Origin: an uncultured Clostridia bacterium
GTDB lineage: Bacteria; Bacillota; Clostridia; Christensenellales; Borkfalkiaceae
Assembly (NCBI GenBank): GCA_947624965.1
Contig: CANQMN010000001.1
Coordinates: 140,708-204,707 of the forward strand
Direction of reading: 5' to 3'
Length of the DNA: 64,000 bases
Positions 34,432 through 44,411 of the stretch are shown piece by piece; the stretch's first letter is position 1; each line of letters opens with the position of its first letter. Below the pieces are notes generated by a model that was given only the letters and a program-made list of their open reading frames with translations, was not told where the DNA came from and did not search any database. Position numbers and translations under genes: made by a program.

Positions 34432-34929
34432 ATGACGATCAAAGAAGCCGAAGAACGATTTTATTATGAAGTCGAAGTATGTAAACAGCGAGAAATCGCA
34501 AAAGCAAAGAAAAAACGCCTGATATGCAATATAATCGGCGCAGTCCTTATTATAATCGGTATTGTTCTAACGATATTCGGATTTACCGCTACACCGAAAG
34601 AAGTTCTCTCCGACAGGTACGAGATACACACGATCGGTACGACATTCGAGAGGGTCGGCGGGATAACGGCAATGTTTATCGGCGCATCCATAATGCTTTT
34701 CATGAATATCGTAGTTTGCATAGCTATTAAAAGGGGGCAGATAGATCTTTCACCGCACATTGAAGCATTATATTTGAATTATTTGAAATGCGAAGATATG
34801 AAACCCGAATACAAGGAATTTTATAAGCAAAAATTAGAAGGCATCAGGAACGCAAACCTTGTCAACGCTATACGTAGAGCATCATCTGCTACGTCAAGCG
34901 CTATAATATTCAGCACATTATATAAGTAA
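34432..34929 (+). CDS. Unknown protein with two membrane helices, AT-richer islet
   Basis: 165 aa. Cytoplasmic basic N-terminus, first helix at about 30-52 (IIGAVLIIIGIVLTIFGF), an outside loop, second helix at about 78-100 (AMFIGASIMLFMNIVVCIA), then a cytoplasmic helical tail. The ATG at 34432 has GGAGG 9 bp upstream; a TTG at 34426 overlaps the previous stop. No family recognised. Its coupling to the 68-aa gene and the structured RNA suggests a single functional cassette. Confidence 0.7.
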   Translation: MTIKEAEERFYYEVEVCKQREIAKAKKKRLICNIIGAVLIIIGIVLTIFGFTATPKEVLSDRYEIHTIGTTFERVGGITAMFIGASIMLFMNIVVCIAIKRGQIDLSPHIEALYLNYLKCEDMKPEYKEFYKQKLEGIRNANLVNAIRRASSATSSAIIFSTLYK

Positions 34930-35048
34930 ATTGAAAAAATAATTTCGGCATATTCCCGATCGGAAAGCAGTTTCCTTTCCAGTGCTACCGAGATTTCCGC
35001 CTCAAATCAAGTTTTATGATCCCGCATTCTTATTTCTATCAACCGTTC

Positions 35049-35076
35049 CGCGGCGCCCGCCTCGGGCGCCGTTTTG
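35049..35076 (+). terminator. Terminator-like right copy of the 28-bp direct repeat
   Basis: Identical over 28 nt to 33827-33854. It could end transcription from the islet genes. Confidence 0.78.
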
Positions 35077-35107
35077 GTGTAAAGCGACGCGCGGGCGTAA
35101 GAATCGA

Positions 35108-35136
35108 TTGACAGATCGCTTCGGGGAAATTATAAT
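35108..35136 (+). promoter_or_regulatory. Consensus sigma-A promoter of the acetyltransferase
   Basis: TTGACA, 17-bp spacer, TATAAT, no mismatch. An in-frame ATG inside the -10 (35135) therefore cannot be the start. Confidence 0.85.
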
Positions 35137-35158
35137 GGAAAGGGTCTCGGAGGGCGAT

Positions 35159-35737
35159 ATGGACAGACAGAAATTTGCGGACGAAATGGCAAAACGGACG
35201 TACATCACGGCGGGTTCGGAGACGCACCTTTTTATGCACGCGGCGTCGCAACGGGCATTGAGGATCACCGCAAAGATGAACGGGCGATACCGCACGCCGA
35301 AAAAACTGCGGGTGCTCTTTTCGGAGCTCATCGGGAAAGAGGTCGACGAGACGTTCGGCTTGTTCCCGCCCTTCCACGCCGACTACGGCATGAATATCGC
35401 GGTCGGGAAAAGAGTGTTCATCAACGAGGGCTGTTGTTTTCAGGATCAGGGCGGAATTGAGATCGGCGACGACGTGCTCATCGGGCAACAAGTTGTCATT
35501 GCGACGCTCAATCACGACCAAGCCCCCGCGCGGCGCGGGAACATGCTTCCTGCGCCCGTAAAGATAGGGAACAAGGTTTGGATCGGCGCGCATGCGACGA
35601 TCTTGCCCGGGGTAACGATAGGCGACGGCGCGATCGTCGGCGCGGGCGCGGTCGTAACGAAGGACGTGCCCGCGAACGGAGTTGCGCTGGGCGTCCCTGC
35701 AAAGGTTGTGAAATATCTCGACAAAGACGAAAAATAG
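35159..35737 (+). CDS. Sugar O-acetyltransferase (maltose/galactoside acetyltransferase type)
   Basis: 192 aa. An N-terminal Mac-type helical domain (about 1-60) is followed by a left-handed beta-helix of hexapeptide repeats ([45 protein letters not shown]) and the C-terminal GVPAKVV. The acceptor His is in LNHD. It transfers acetyl from acetyl-CoA to a sugar hydroxyl. The start is ATG 35159 after GGAGG, downstream of the promoter; an in-frame ATG at 35135 is ruled out by the promoter. Confidence 0.92.
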   Translation: MDRQKFADEMAKRTYITAGSETHLFMHAASQRALRITAKMNGRYRTPKKLRVLFSELIGKEVDETFGLFPPFHADYGMNIAVGKRVFINEGCCFQDQGGIEIGDDVLIGQQVVIATLNHDQAPARRGNMLPAPVKIGNKVWIGAHATILPGVTIGDGAIVGAGAVVTKDVPANGVALGVPAKVVKYLDKDEK

Positions 35738-35752
35738 GTCGGGTGCGTCTTA

Positions 35753-35784
35753 TCCCCTTGCCATTTTGGCAAGGGGATTTTTTA
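35753..35784 (+). terminator. Terminator of the acetyltransferase gene
   Basis: 10-bp stem TCCCCTTGCC / GGCAAGGGGA, loop ATTTT, then TTTTTT. Confidence 0.88.
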
Positions 35785-35827
35785 TGGGAATGGGAAAAAT
35801 TCCGCCCCCATGTGCTCAATTTTTCCC

Positions 35828-36087
35828 ACTCCCCCTCCCCTACCCCTCCCCCTCGCTTGCGAGGGGGAGGGTAAAGGAGAGATAAGCGAGGGGAGAAGTA
35901 AGAGAGAGCGGGAGAGGGTGAAAGAACTACCAGCTCACCTCCCCCTTGAAAGGGGGAGGATATGGTGGGGGTTGACGAGAAGGACGAAAGGCGAGGCGAA
36001 AGCGGGCTCCCCCTCCCCTACCCCTCCCCCTCAACGAGGGGGAGGGCGAATAAAAAGAACCTCCCCCTCGCAAGCGAGGGGGAGGTA
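35828..36087. repeat. Cluster of four GC-rich palindromic repeats
   Basis: Copies at about 35830-35875, 35937-35975, 36008-36049 and 36060-36087. Each has a CTCCCCCT / AGGGGGAG stem with a short variable loop (CGCTTGCG, TGAAA, CAACG, CGCAAGCG), in part preceded by CCCTACCC. They fill the gap between the acetyltransferase and the zinc-ribbon lipoprotein; no gene is visible. Confidence 0.8.
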
Positions 36088-36107
36088 TAATAGATGGGAA
36101 GATAACC

Positions 36108-37184
36108 TTAAATGCGTTTGGTGGGGAGGGCGTAGAATTCGGGCGGGAGGGCGATCTCCGAGCTCGTGGGGGCGGCGCTGTGGAGCTGCTGTTGGACGCG
36201 GCGGTACTCGGAGATCCGTACGACGTGCACGGAGATGATAAAGCTCGAAACGGGGATATCGCCCGAGCGGAACACGAACTTGACGGAATAATCCCCCAGC
36301 GACTGCATGCGGAAATAGTTGAAATAGACGAGGAGCGGGTAGGTGTTGTTGGGTCCGAGCTCGGTGGATGAGCCCGTGTTCTCGTCGTACCAGTAGGCGC
36401 TCACGCCGCCGCCGAGACTTTGGTCGAACTCCTGAATCTCCGAATAGATCTTATTTCCCTTGAAGTTGTACGCGTCCGTGATGTAATACTTGTATTTGTA
36501 TGCCCCGTCGTTATCCACCGCGAGCGTAACGGAGGCGCGCTGTAAAATCGTTTTGTCGTCCTGCACGTACTCGTGATCCTCATAGAGAATGACGGGGTCC
36601 AGATCGGTAGAAGTCCAACCGCTGCCCTCTCTTCGGAGCCCGATTTTGAACTTTTGGGGAACGGAATCGGAATAGACGGGCACTTCCTCGAACACGTATT
36701 CGCAGATGGAACAGACGTTCTCGGCGCGCCCCATGCGGAAGGCATTCGGGGGCGTGCGGAGAATGTATTCGGGCTCGGTGTGAGGCTCCAAGAACTCGGC
36801 GCGGCAACCGCGCGTGGTGCAGACGCGGTAGTGCCCCTCCGCCTTTTGGAGCCAAGGCTGGGTCTCGTCGAACACGTGCTCGCCCGTCGCCTCGACGGTC
36901 TCGATTTTCTCCTCGCCGCAGACGGGGCAGGCAAAGACGCCCTTTCCGCGCGTGAAGCAGGTGGGCTCCTCCCCTTCCACGTACTCTTTGAGGACAAATT
37001 CCTCGTGCGGGAACGACTCCCGCGCGTTACAGCCCTCGTCCGTGCAGAAATGCCAGTGTTCCTGCGCGTTGTGGTTCCATTCCGTCGCCCAGTGGTGGGT
37101 CTCCTCCCCGTCGCACGCCGCGATGCCGAGCGCGGCGAACAGCGCGGCGAAGAGGGAGAGCAAAAGGATAAGCTGTCTCTTCAT
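36108..37184 (-). CDS. Lipoprotein with four Cys pairs (zinc-ribbon-like), paralogue of 55428-56384
   Basis: 358 aa. Lipobox LGIAAC (Cys24). Residues about 28-165 carry four Cys pairs in a regular pattern: HWHFCTDEGC, FACPVCG, YRVCTTRGC, NVCSICE. Each first member is preceded by conserved His/Trp residues, as in metal-binding ribbons. The C-terminal ~190 residues are beta-rich and unassigned. The same pattern and order occur in the 318-aa lipoprotein that opens the VWA operon. The ATG follows GGAGGAGG. Role unknown; extracellular. Confidence 0.85.
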   Translation of the reverse strand: MKRQLILLLSLFAALFAALGIAACDGEETHHWATEWNHNAQEHWHFCTDEGCNARESFPHEEFVLKEYVEGEEPTCFTRGKGVFACPVCGEEKIETVEATGEHVFDETQPWLQKAEGHYRVCTTRGCRAEFLEPHTEPEYILRTPPNAFRMGRAENVCSICEYVFEEVPVYSDSVPQKFKIGLRREGSGWTSTDLDPVILYEDHEYVQDDKTILQRASVTLAVDNDGAYKYKYYITDAYNFKGNKIYSEIQEFDQSLGGGVSAYWYDENTGSSTELGPNNTYPLLVYFNYFRMQSLGDYSVKFVFRSGDIPVSSFIISVHVVRISEYRRVQQQLHSAAPTSSEIALPPEFYALPTKRI

Positions 37185-37249
37185 TTTTTCCTCCTCCGCG
37201 GAGAGCCCGCGGAATATCGCAAGCGCAAAAATTTGCGCGGAAACCTCGT

Positions 37250-37279
37250 ACCCCCTCCCCGCAACGCGGAGAGGGGGGT
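37250..37279. repeat. GC-rich palindrome between two lipoprotein genes
   Basis: CCCCTCCCCGC / GCGGAGAGGGG, a member of the dispersed family. It lies between the giant gene's stop and the 358-aa gene's start and may act as a terminator or stability hairpin. Confidence 0.55.
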
Positions 37280-37316
37280 TGGAGATGCATTCCCGCTTTC
37301 GCGGGTGGTGTGAGCG

Positions 37317-40300
37317 TTACGCAGTGGGCGTCATCGTGATGGTAACCGTCTCATCCGCGGGCGCGCCAAAGAGCCAGAATTTGAAGGATACGATGTTGGA
37401 GGAGAGGCTCTTCTTCGTCCAAGTGTGCGTACGTCCTTCATCGCTCACCGTGCAACCGGAGTTGCCGGACTGCGTAGAGAAGAGCCCGCTCGGGAGAGAG
37501 ACGTTGCTCTGCTGATTCGTCAGCGACGAGAAGGTAATTACGATATCGTAGTACGCATAGCGACCGTTTGTAACCTTGAAGCCTTCCAACTCGAAATCGT
37601 ACTGCACGTAGTGTTCGGGCTTGAACGTAAACGCCACCCCCGGCTGTATCTTCTGTCCCGCGTGCGTCGTCAGTTTGAGGTTGATATCGATCGGCGCGTT
37701 CCCGTTCTCGGGATCGGTAGCCGCGGGCTGGTAGAGCACGAACTCTCTGCTCTGGAACGCGATGGGCAGGCTGAAATTGTTGTCCTTATTCAGCGTGTAC
37801 TGCTTGCCGTAGCTCCAAACGTAGAGCGTCGCCGTCTCTTTGAGTTCGGGCGCGAGCGTCGCCACGAGGTCGCAGAAGGAGTAGACACTGGTGTCCTTGC
37901 CCTCGTCGGACTTACCGATTTGGACTGCCTCGTCGAGCTTGACGATGATAATCCCCGCCGCGGGAACGGTGATGGAGACATCGCCGCCGTCGAGCGTGAG
38001 CGACTTTTCCAACGCTTCCGTGTACTTCTGCAAGGTCAACGTGTACGTGCTCGAACCCGACGACCCGCCGTAGGCGAGGGTGAAGCTACGATCGGTCTCC
38101 GAAAGGATAACGATCTCGTACGGCTTCGACCCCGTGAGCGACACCGCGCCACCCTCCGCCTTCGTGATACCGCCCCCGATGTTGAGGGTCGTGAACGACG
38201 AGGAAGTCGTCGTCGCGGAGAGCAGGTACTTGTTCTCTGCGCCGCGTGCGAGCGAGGAATCGAAGATCGCGGTCTTTGCGGTCTTGGAAACGCCGCTGTA
38301 CGTCATCGGCGCGTCGAGTTTGAGTGCGGTACTCTCATCGGGATTTTCGAGCTTGATCGTCGCGCTCACCGTTTCGTTTCCATAGTAGTTGGCCAAGTTG
38401 ATCATCAGGAACGCGTTGCCGTCGGTGAGCGTGAGTTTCAACAGCGAGCTTTCGATCTTGCGACTATTACCGCTGAACGTGAACGTTTGTCCCAACGCGC
38501 CGAACGTTGCAGATCCCTTGGGCCCCTTCGCATCGCCGAACGCGAACTGCGGCGAGCCGCTCGGAACGCTTATGGGCGTAGCGGTGATCTTGCAATAGAC
38601 CGTCTGCCCGATCAAACTGCTGTCGATAGGTAAGAACACACGCTCCGTCGTGCCCTTGATCGACACATTGATGCCGTCGCCGCCGAGCGTGAGCGCCTCG
38701 CCCTTGTACTCTTCGAGCGTGAAGGTAACGTCGCAGGACGTTGTATTGGACATCGTAACATCGAGCGTCTTATTGATGTTGTAGAACGCGAAGGCTTTGG
38801 ACTTATATTCGTTGTCCTTGTTGAGGGTAATGGTCGCAAGCAAGACCGAGGTCGCGCTGTTCGATCCCGTAAACGAGAACGTGGGATCGCTGCCTTCGTT
38901 GCCGGATACTTCCGCCTTGATGGTGTACAGTTTGCCAATCGTTACGCCCTTCAATTCGAGCGCAGCCTTGACGCCCGTCTTCATGGTGGTGGTTACGGGC
39001 GAGCCGACGCCAAAACCGAGGTATTCGTTGATCGTGAGGCGGACAAAGTGGTCGACAATGGTGCCGGCGAAACCGGGCATCGAGCCCATACCGGAGATAC
39101 AGCCGGTCATATCCACCGTGAGATATTCGGACCCGAACGTTACCTGTTCATACTTCTGTCCCTTCGTTTTAAATTCCCACCGGTTTTCGCCCACCTTGAC
39201 CGTTCCGCAGAGTTCGCCGTCCTTATGGTCGGTGCCCGGCATATTTTTCCAACCGATGTCGTAGGGCATGGTGATGGTGAACGTCTTCCCGCCCGCGTTC
39301 TTCGCGAGAACTTCGTCCGGCAATTTGTACCATGCGGTAGGAGGCGTGGTGCCGCCCTCGTTGAAGTGCACCTGGAAGCCGGAGATCAACTGCGCCATCG
39401 TGAGCGCGGTAACGGGGATGTAGGTCATGTACACCTTCACGTCCTCCGAAACGCCGCTCACCGTGAGTTTGAAGCGGTGGACCGCCGCCGCGGACGTACC
39501 GACCGCGGCAATTTCCTTGGTCGCCGAATAGCTCTTGCCTTCGCCCGCATCCTTGGTGAAGCCGTCGATTACGATGCTTGCGGGGAACGTATCCGTGTCG
39601 CCCGACGTAAAGGTGAGCGTGAGCGAGGAGAGATCGAGCTCTTCGCCGCTCGCCGCCTCCGCATGGAAGCTAACGAGGGCAAGCGGGTTAAGGTAGACGC
39701 TCGCGTACTTCTCGCCCGCGGAGGAGAGCGTAACCGCGCTTCCCGCCGTCATGTCTTTGCCGAAGGCAACGTCGTTTTTCATCGCGCCCGAGAAGGAGAA
39801 GGCGACCGCCTCGTCCGTTTGGGACGTGATGTAGAAGTAGTTCTTGTTGAGGGCGAGCGGAGCCGTTGTGAACACTTCGCCGCTCTTGGTGAATTCCGCC
39901 GTCTCGTCGTCGTTGTAGTGGATGATGAACTTGACGTTGTCGCCCACTTCGCCCGTCGGCGTGATGGTGAACACGTAGGGCGCGTATTCGCCCTGAATAT
40001 CGGAGGAGAGCGCGATGTACGTCGCCTCATCCGGCTGCAAGGTTACGGACGTCGTCTCGTTCTGCCCGATCTTCGTGTAGTCGAGATAATGGATGGTGAT
40101 ATCGTGTTCCGCACCGTCCGCCGCCGCGATATAGCACTGCCGTGCGCCCGTGCCGCCGCCGCAGAGGAACATGGGAAGCGTCCAGTTATTGGACTTATCG
40201 AGCGTGAACTTGTCGGAGCCGTGGTAGAAGTAGAACACGTCGCCTTCGTTTGCGCCCTCGATCCAGAAGCGGGTCTCCATATAGTTATCGTAATCGATAA

Positions 40301-43300
40301 GCTCCATGGCTTTCTCCGCGCCCGCCTCGATGTGGAGGCTCTCGCCCGCCTTCTCCGACTTGGAGAGTTGCACGCACGAATACTTTTCGACGTGGATGGT
40401 TACGGTAACTTCCTTATCCGCTTTGAGCGTGAAGGTCGCAGTGCGCTGCAAATTGAGCTTGTATACCTTGTAGCGGCTCGCCGCGTTGAGCGTGATGGAT
40501 TCGTAGGTGTATCCGCTGTCCACGTTGGAGACGAAGACGATCTCCGCGCTCTCCGAGACCTGCAACCAGAGGTTGTACTGCTCCATCTCTTTCCCCGGGA
40601 CGGAGGTTTTGAGGATATCCGCGCTGAATTTGAACTTCTGCGCCGTCGTATTCAGCGTAACGCCTTCGAGCGGCTCGTCGATGCCGACGAAATTCGCCGA
40701 ATCGTCGGTGAGCTCGAACCAGACGTCGTAACAGCTGCCCGCACTGCCCGCCGTGATCGCGATGTAATTGTAGCTCGACGTGAAGGAGAACACGAATTCG
40801 GTGTAGTCATCCTCCGTCTTCCGCTCTTCCTTCAATTCGGTCAACGCGGGAGCGGTACCCGTTTCCGTATCGATCTTTTTCCCGGAGCAAACGCTCAACG
40901 ACGCCACCTTCGCGTGGCTTCTCACGTACATCTTATAGGAGTGCTGTAAGAGCACGGTGTTCGGGAGAGTGAAAGGAATGTAATGCCCGTTGGAGAGCCC
41001 GGAGTAGCCCGCGCCGACCGTCGTCTTGGAGCCGTCCGTCGCCGCCGACGGGATCCCCGCCGATTGCAACGTGAGCGTGCCGCTGAGCGTGGGACCGTTA
41101 TAGGTGAGAAGGTCGATCGTGAGCGTATCCGCCGTCTTCATGCCGTTTTCACTGCGGAAGTAGGCGATGAACTTGGAAGTCGTTCCGTCGCTCTCCGCCT
41201 CGCTGTACGCAAGGTTAGCTTTGACGCCCGTGAGGGAGCCGTTCATGGCGATGGCGCCGCGGAAGTCGGTGTTCTCCACCGCAAACGTGAGCTTGTAACC
41301 GCCGCTCGCCGACTTCGTGGCATTGCGAATGTTGCTGATGGAGATCGAGAAGGAGGTGTACTGCGCGGGGTCGATGGCGCAATCGGTCGAATTGCCGACG
41401 CTGACGGCACGCGAGAAGGGATTTTCCGCCTGCCAATGCGCTTTGAGCACGATGTCCGCCGCGGGCATCACGAAGGAGGACTCGACGTTGAGCACGGTCA
41501 TGGAATCGGCGCCCGCCGCCGTGTATTCCCAACCTGCGAGGAGGTAGTTCTCACGCGTGAACATGTCGCGGGAGCCGAGCGTTACGGTCGCGCCCTCTTC
41601 GTTGTGGAGCTTGTTCACGGGCGTGCCCGTCGCGTCGCGGTGGTTTGCCTCGTACGTGATGTTGTACACGCGGTGCATCGAGAAGTTGACAACGGAGTAG
41701 TAATCGGTGGTATCCGTGCTCGCAACGAGCCAAACGGCGGTATCCCCTTCCTCGATGTCGATGTAATAGGTTTTGCCCAAATAGGACGCGGTGAGTTCAA
41801 CGGGATCCTTCCCCTCTGCGACGAGCGCGAGCGAAGGGATCGCATGACCGCCGACCGTGGACACCGTGAACGCATAGGAGCCCGCGTCGAGATCGGCGAG
41901 TTTGAGCTTGAATTTGCCGTCCTTCTCCTCGTTGTAGGGATTGGTGGGCGCGACGACGACGGTCTCCACCGAGCCGTCGAGCTCGGGCTGGACATACGCC
42001 TCCAACTCGAAGTCCACCGTGAGAGCCGCGGAGAGCGCATCTTCCAAATAGACGGTGAATTCGTGCACGCCCGCAATTTCGATATAGCCGACGTAGACGT
42101 ACTTATTCGCGTCCGCATCGCTCGCCGCGGTATCCTTGTAGAAGTAGGAACGCACGCCGTCGACGGTTACGTAGAAATCGGTCGTCTCGACGTTGAGCGT
42201 CGCGGTGAGCTTGTATTCGCCCGCAAGCGAAGGCGCAAGCGAAACGGTAAAGGAGGTGTGCTCCGCGCCCGCGATCTGCACGCCGCTCAACTTGTTTGCC
42301 GCGCCGAGCCCGAGCGTGCCCTCGACCGTGTAGATGTCCTCGGGCTTCCACTTCACCGTGAACTTGATCTCGCCCGCGGCGTTGAGCTGTTCCGCCGTGA
42401 AGACGAGGCTGTCGCCAGGGTGCGCGACCTTCGTTTCGCCCGCGGCATCCTGATATTCCCAACCGTCGAACACGAAGCCGGGCTTCGTAATTCTCATATC
42501 GCCGTTGTGGAGCACGGTGTAGCTATCGAACGCCTTATCGGTATCCACATAGGAGCCCTCGGACCCCGCCCCGCCCTCGTAAACGAAGTTCGCGCGGGTG
42601 TACACGGCGGAGAGCTTCACCTGCACCTGCACGAGCGTATCGCCCGTGTGCGTTACGACAAAGCCGTAGGAATAGCTGCTCCAAGCGTTCGTAAGCTGCG
42701 AGGACATCGCATTCGCCTGCGTGAGCGAAGAGGTACGGAGAAGCGAAGTCGCGCTCCTCGACTGCATGGTAAACTGGTAGACCTTTGCGCCTTCGAGCGA
42801 GGAGCCTTGCACTTCGGCGGTGTACTGCGCATAGCCGTGCTTCTGCGTGTAGAAGTAGCCGAACGTGGAGACGTTGCTCTTGTAGCCCGTGGAGCTCGAA
42901 AGTCCCGTGAGCATGAGCCAGCTCTCGGGAACGGCGTAAACGGTGATGTTCTCCTCGGAGGCGGTAACCAAATTCTTCTCGTAAGGCGTGCAATTTGCGA
43001 CCGCTTCGAGCGTGAGGGTCACTGTGCAGGCAACGGTTCTATCGAAGTTGATGAGGCGGAGCGCATAGTCGTCCTTGGCGTACCCATCGAGATAGATAAT
43101 GCCCTCGAACTTGGAAGCGTCGTCCGTCGCCGCCGTGAGGTTGAAGATGTATTCGACGTTCTGCACGCCTTCGAGCCCGCTCGTCGTGTAGCCCATGATG
43201 GCGCTCGGGTTGCCGTCCGCGGACGTAACCTTCGCCGTGAGCTTATAGTAGCCCGCCTGAATGCCGCTCACAAGCCCGAGGTTCTTCACCGTGCCGTACG

Positions 43301-44411
43301 TGGACGAGCTCGCCGTGGGAAGTTCGAGCCCGACATAGGCGTTCTCCTCGCCCAAGCCGAGGCGCATGTTGCTGTAATAGGCGACCGCAAGGTAAATTTC
43401 CTTCTCGTCTGCCGTCTCATCCGCCGCCGCGAACAGGTGGTTCGCCGCCGCCCTCTGCAAAAATCCGTACAGTTCGGCGTCGATGGGATAGAGACCTTGC
43501 CCGTTGACCTTTTCCGCATACGCTTTGAGGAGCGGATAGTAGTTGTGGCGCGTCCACTCGTTGGTGGACTCGTTCGTGCACTCTTCAAAGGTGAAGAGGC
43601 CGCTGTCGGGCTCGGTAACGAGCTCCTTGATCGTCTTGCCGGCGAAGATACGGTCGTTTTCCACATCGAGCATGAGATAGGCGATCGCATCGCCGTAATA
43701 GTATTTGCCCTCGCTCTCGCGGAGCTGGTTCATGCCGAGCTCGGTGATCTCAACGGGGAGCGCTTCCCTGTTGGTGTACCCTTCCGCAGGCGCGGGCGTG
43801 CCGCTCGCGGTGTGGTTGACGTCCGTCGCATAGTGCTTCGCATAGGAGAGCACGATCTGCGCGGAGGTGTTGCCTTCCCCGACGGCGACGGCGTCCGCTT
43901 CCACATATGCGGAAGGCACGCTCAAAGCCGCGACCTCGTAAGAACTGCCCGCGTGCTTGGTGTATGTAAGGGAGACGGAGCCCGTGGCGTCCGTCGTGCC
44001 GACTGCCGCCGCAACGCCTTCCGCCGCATCGCCCGCCGCGTATTGCAGCGCGACCTGCGCGCCCTCTACGGGCAAGCCCGCCGTGTCCTCCACGGAGACG
44101 GTGAACGTCTCGGGAACGCCGAGCGAGACGGCGATGTTCTTTTCCGTGCCGTCCACGTTGAGCACGGGCTCATAGCCCGCGGGGATACCGTAAGAGGACG
44201 CCGACTGCGTGCCTACTCCCACATAAAAAACGCGCGAAAGAGCAACGCTGACGTAAGCATCCGCTTCCCCGCGGACGCTCGTACGCAGCGTGTGCACGTT
44301 CTCGCGCGCATCGTTATTCAGATAGTAGACGTCGAGGTAAATATCTTTGAGAGCAGTTTCCGCCGCATCCTTCGCGGTGAGCTTAAAGGACGCGTATTCG
44401 GATAGAGACAC
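37317..44411 (-). CDS. Giant surface lipoprotein, main part (out of frame with its signal peptide)
   Basis: 2364 aa in one frame, joining the 120-aa signal-peptide ORF through a run of nine G (44411-44419). The first ~480 residues contain an Ig-like segment and a helical region; two B-repeat-like segments (GFVFDGWEYQD...TVKW, LLAGWEYTAAG...KAHW) lie near 640-980. The rest is many ~100-140-aa beta domains resembling the pre-peptidase C-terminal type. There is no sorting motif at the end. It has no ribosome site of its own, so it is expressed only when the G tract restores frame. Probably a surface adhesin or envelope protein (inference). Confidence 0.82.
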   Translation of the reverse strand: MSLSEYASFKLTAKDAAETALKDIYLDVYYLNNDARENVHTLRTSVRGEADAYVSVALSRVFYVGVGTQSASSYGIPAGYEPVLNVDGTEKNIAVSLGVPETFTVSVEDTAGLPVEGAQVALQYAAGDAAEGVAAAVGTTDATGSVSLTYTKHAGSSYEVAALSVPSAYVEADAVAVGEGNTSAQIVLSYAKHYATDVNHTASGTPAPAEGYTNREALPVEITELGMNQLRESEGKYYYGDAIAYLMLDVENDRIFAGKTIKELVTEPDSGLFTFEECTNESTNEWTRHNYYPLLKAYAEKVNGQGLYPIDAELYGFLQRAAANHLFAAADETADEKEIYLAVAYYSNMRLGLGEENAYVGLELPTASSSTYGTVKNLGLVSGIQAGYYKLTAKVTSADGNPSAIMGYTTSGLEGVQNVEYIFNLTAATDDASKFEGIIYLDGYAKDDYALRLINFDRTVACTVTLTLEAVANCTPYEKNLVTASEENITVYAVPESWLMLTGLSSSTGYKSNVSTFGYFYTQKHGYAQYTAEVQGSSLEGAKVYQFTMQSRSATSLLRTSSLTQANAMSSQLTNAWSSYSYGFVVTHTGDTLVQVQVKLSAVYTRANFVYEGGAGSEGSYVDTDKAFDSYTVLHNGDMRITKPGFVFDGWEYQDAAGETKVAHPGDSLVFTAEQLNAAGEIKFTVKWKPEDIYTVEGTLGLGAANKLSGVQIAGAEHTSFTVSLAPSLAGEYKLTATLNVETTDFYVTVDGVRSYFYKDTAASDADANKYVYVGYIEIAGVHEFTVYLEDALSAALTVDFELEAYVQPELDGSVETVVVAPTNPYNEEKDGKFKLKLADLDAGSYAFTVSTVGGHAIPSLALVAEGKDPVELTASYLGKTYYIDIEEGDTAVWLVASTDTTDYYSVVNFSMHRVYNITYEANHRDATGTPVNKLHNEEGATVTLGSRDMFTRENYLLAGWEYTAAGADSMTVLNVESSFVMPAADIVLKAHWQAENPFSRAVSVGNSTDCAIDPAQYTSFSISISNIRNATKSASGGYKLTFAVENTDFRGAIAMNGSLTGVKANLAYSEAESDGTTSKFIAYFRSENGMKTADTLTIDLLTYNGPTLSGTLTLQSAGIPSAATDGSKTTVGAGYSGLSNGHYIPFTLPNTVLLQHSYKMYVRSHAKVASLSVCSGKKIDTETGTAPALTELKEERKTEDDYTEFVFSFTSSYNYIAITAGSAGSCYDVWFELTDDSANFVGIDEPLEGVTLNTTAQKFKFSADILKTSVPGKEMEQYNLWLQVSESAEIVFVSNVDSGYTYESITLNAASRYKVYKLNLQRTATFTLKADKEVTVTIHVEKYSCVQLSKSEKAGESLHIEAGAEKAMELIDYDNYMETRFWIEGANEGDVFYFYHGSDKFTLDKSNNWTLPMFLCGGGTGARQCYIAAADGAEHDITIHYLDYTKIGQNETTSVTLQPDEATYIALSSDIQGEYAPYVFTITPTGEVGDNVKFIIHYNDDETAEFTKSGEVFTTAPLALNKNYFYITSQTDEAVAFSFSGAMKNDVAFGKDMTAGSAVTLSSAGEKYASVYLNPLALVSFHAEAASGEELDLSSLTLTFTSGDTDTFPASIVIDGFTKDAGEGKSYSATKEIAAVGTSAAAVHRFKLTVSGVSEDVKVYMTYIPVTALTMAQLISGFQVHFNEGGTTPPTAWYKLPDEVLAKNAGGKTFTITMPYDIGWKNMPGTDHKDGELCGTVKVGENRWEFKTKGQKYEQVTFGSEYLTVDMTGCISGMGSMPGFAGTIVDHFVRLTINEYLGFGVGSPVTTTMKTGVKAALELKGVTIGKLYTIKAEVSGNEGSDPTFSFTGSNSATSVLLATITLNKDNEYKSKAFAFYNINKTLDVTMSNTTSCDVTFTLEEYKGEALTLGGDGINVSIKGTTERVFLPIDSSLIGQTVYCKITATPISVPSGSPQFAFGDAKGPKGSATFGALGQTFTFSGNSRKIESSLLKLTLTDGNAFLMINLANYYGNETVSATIKLENPDESTALKLDAPMTYSGVSKTAKTAIFDSSLARGAENKYLLSATTTSSSFTTLNIGGGITKAEGGAVSLTGSKPYEIVILSETDRSFTLAYGGSSGSSTYTLTLQKYTEALEKSLTLDGGDVSITVPAAGIIIVKLDEAVQIGKSDEGKDTSVYSFCDLVATLAPELKETATLYVWSYGKQYTLNKDNNFSLPIAFQSREFVLYQPAATDPENGNAPIDINLKLTTHAGQKIQPGVAFTFKPEHYVQYDFELEGFKVTNGRYAYYDIVITFSSLTNQQSNVSLPSGLFSTQSGNSGCTVSDEGRTHTWTKKSLSSNIVSFKFWLFGAPADETVTITMTPTA

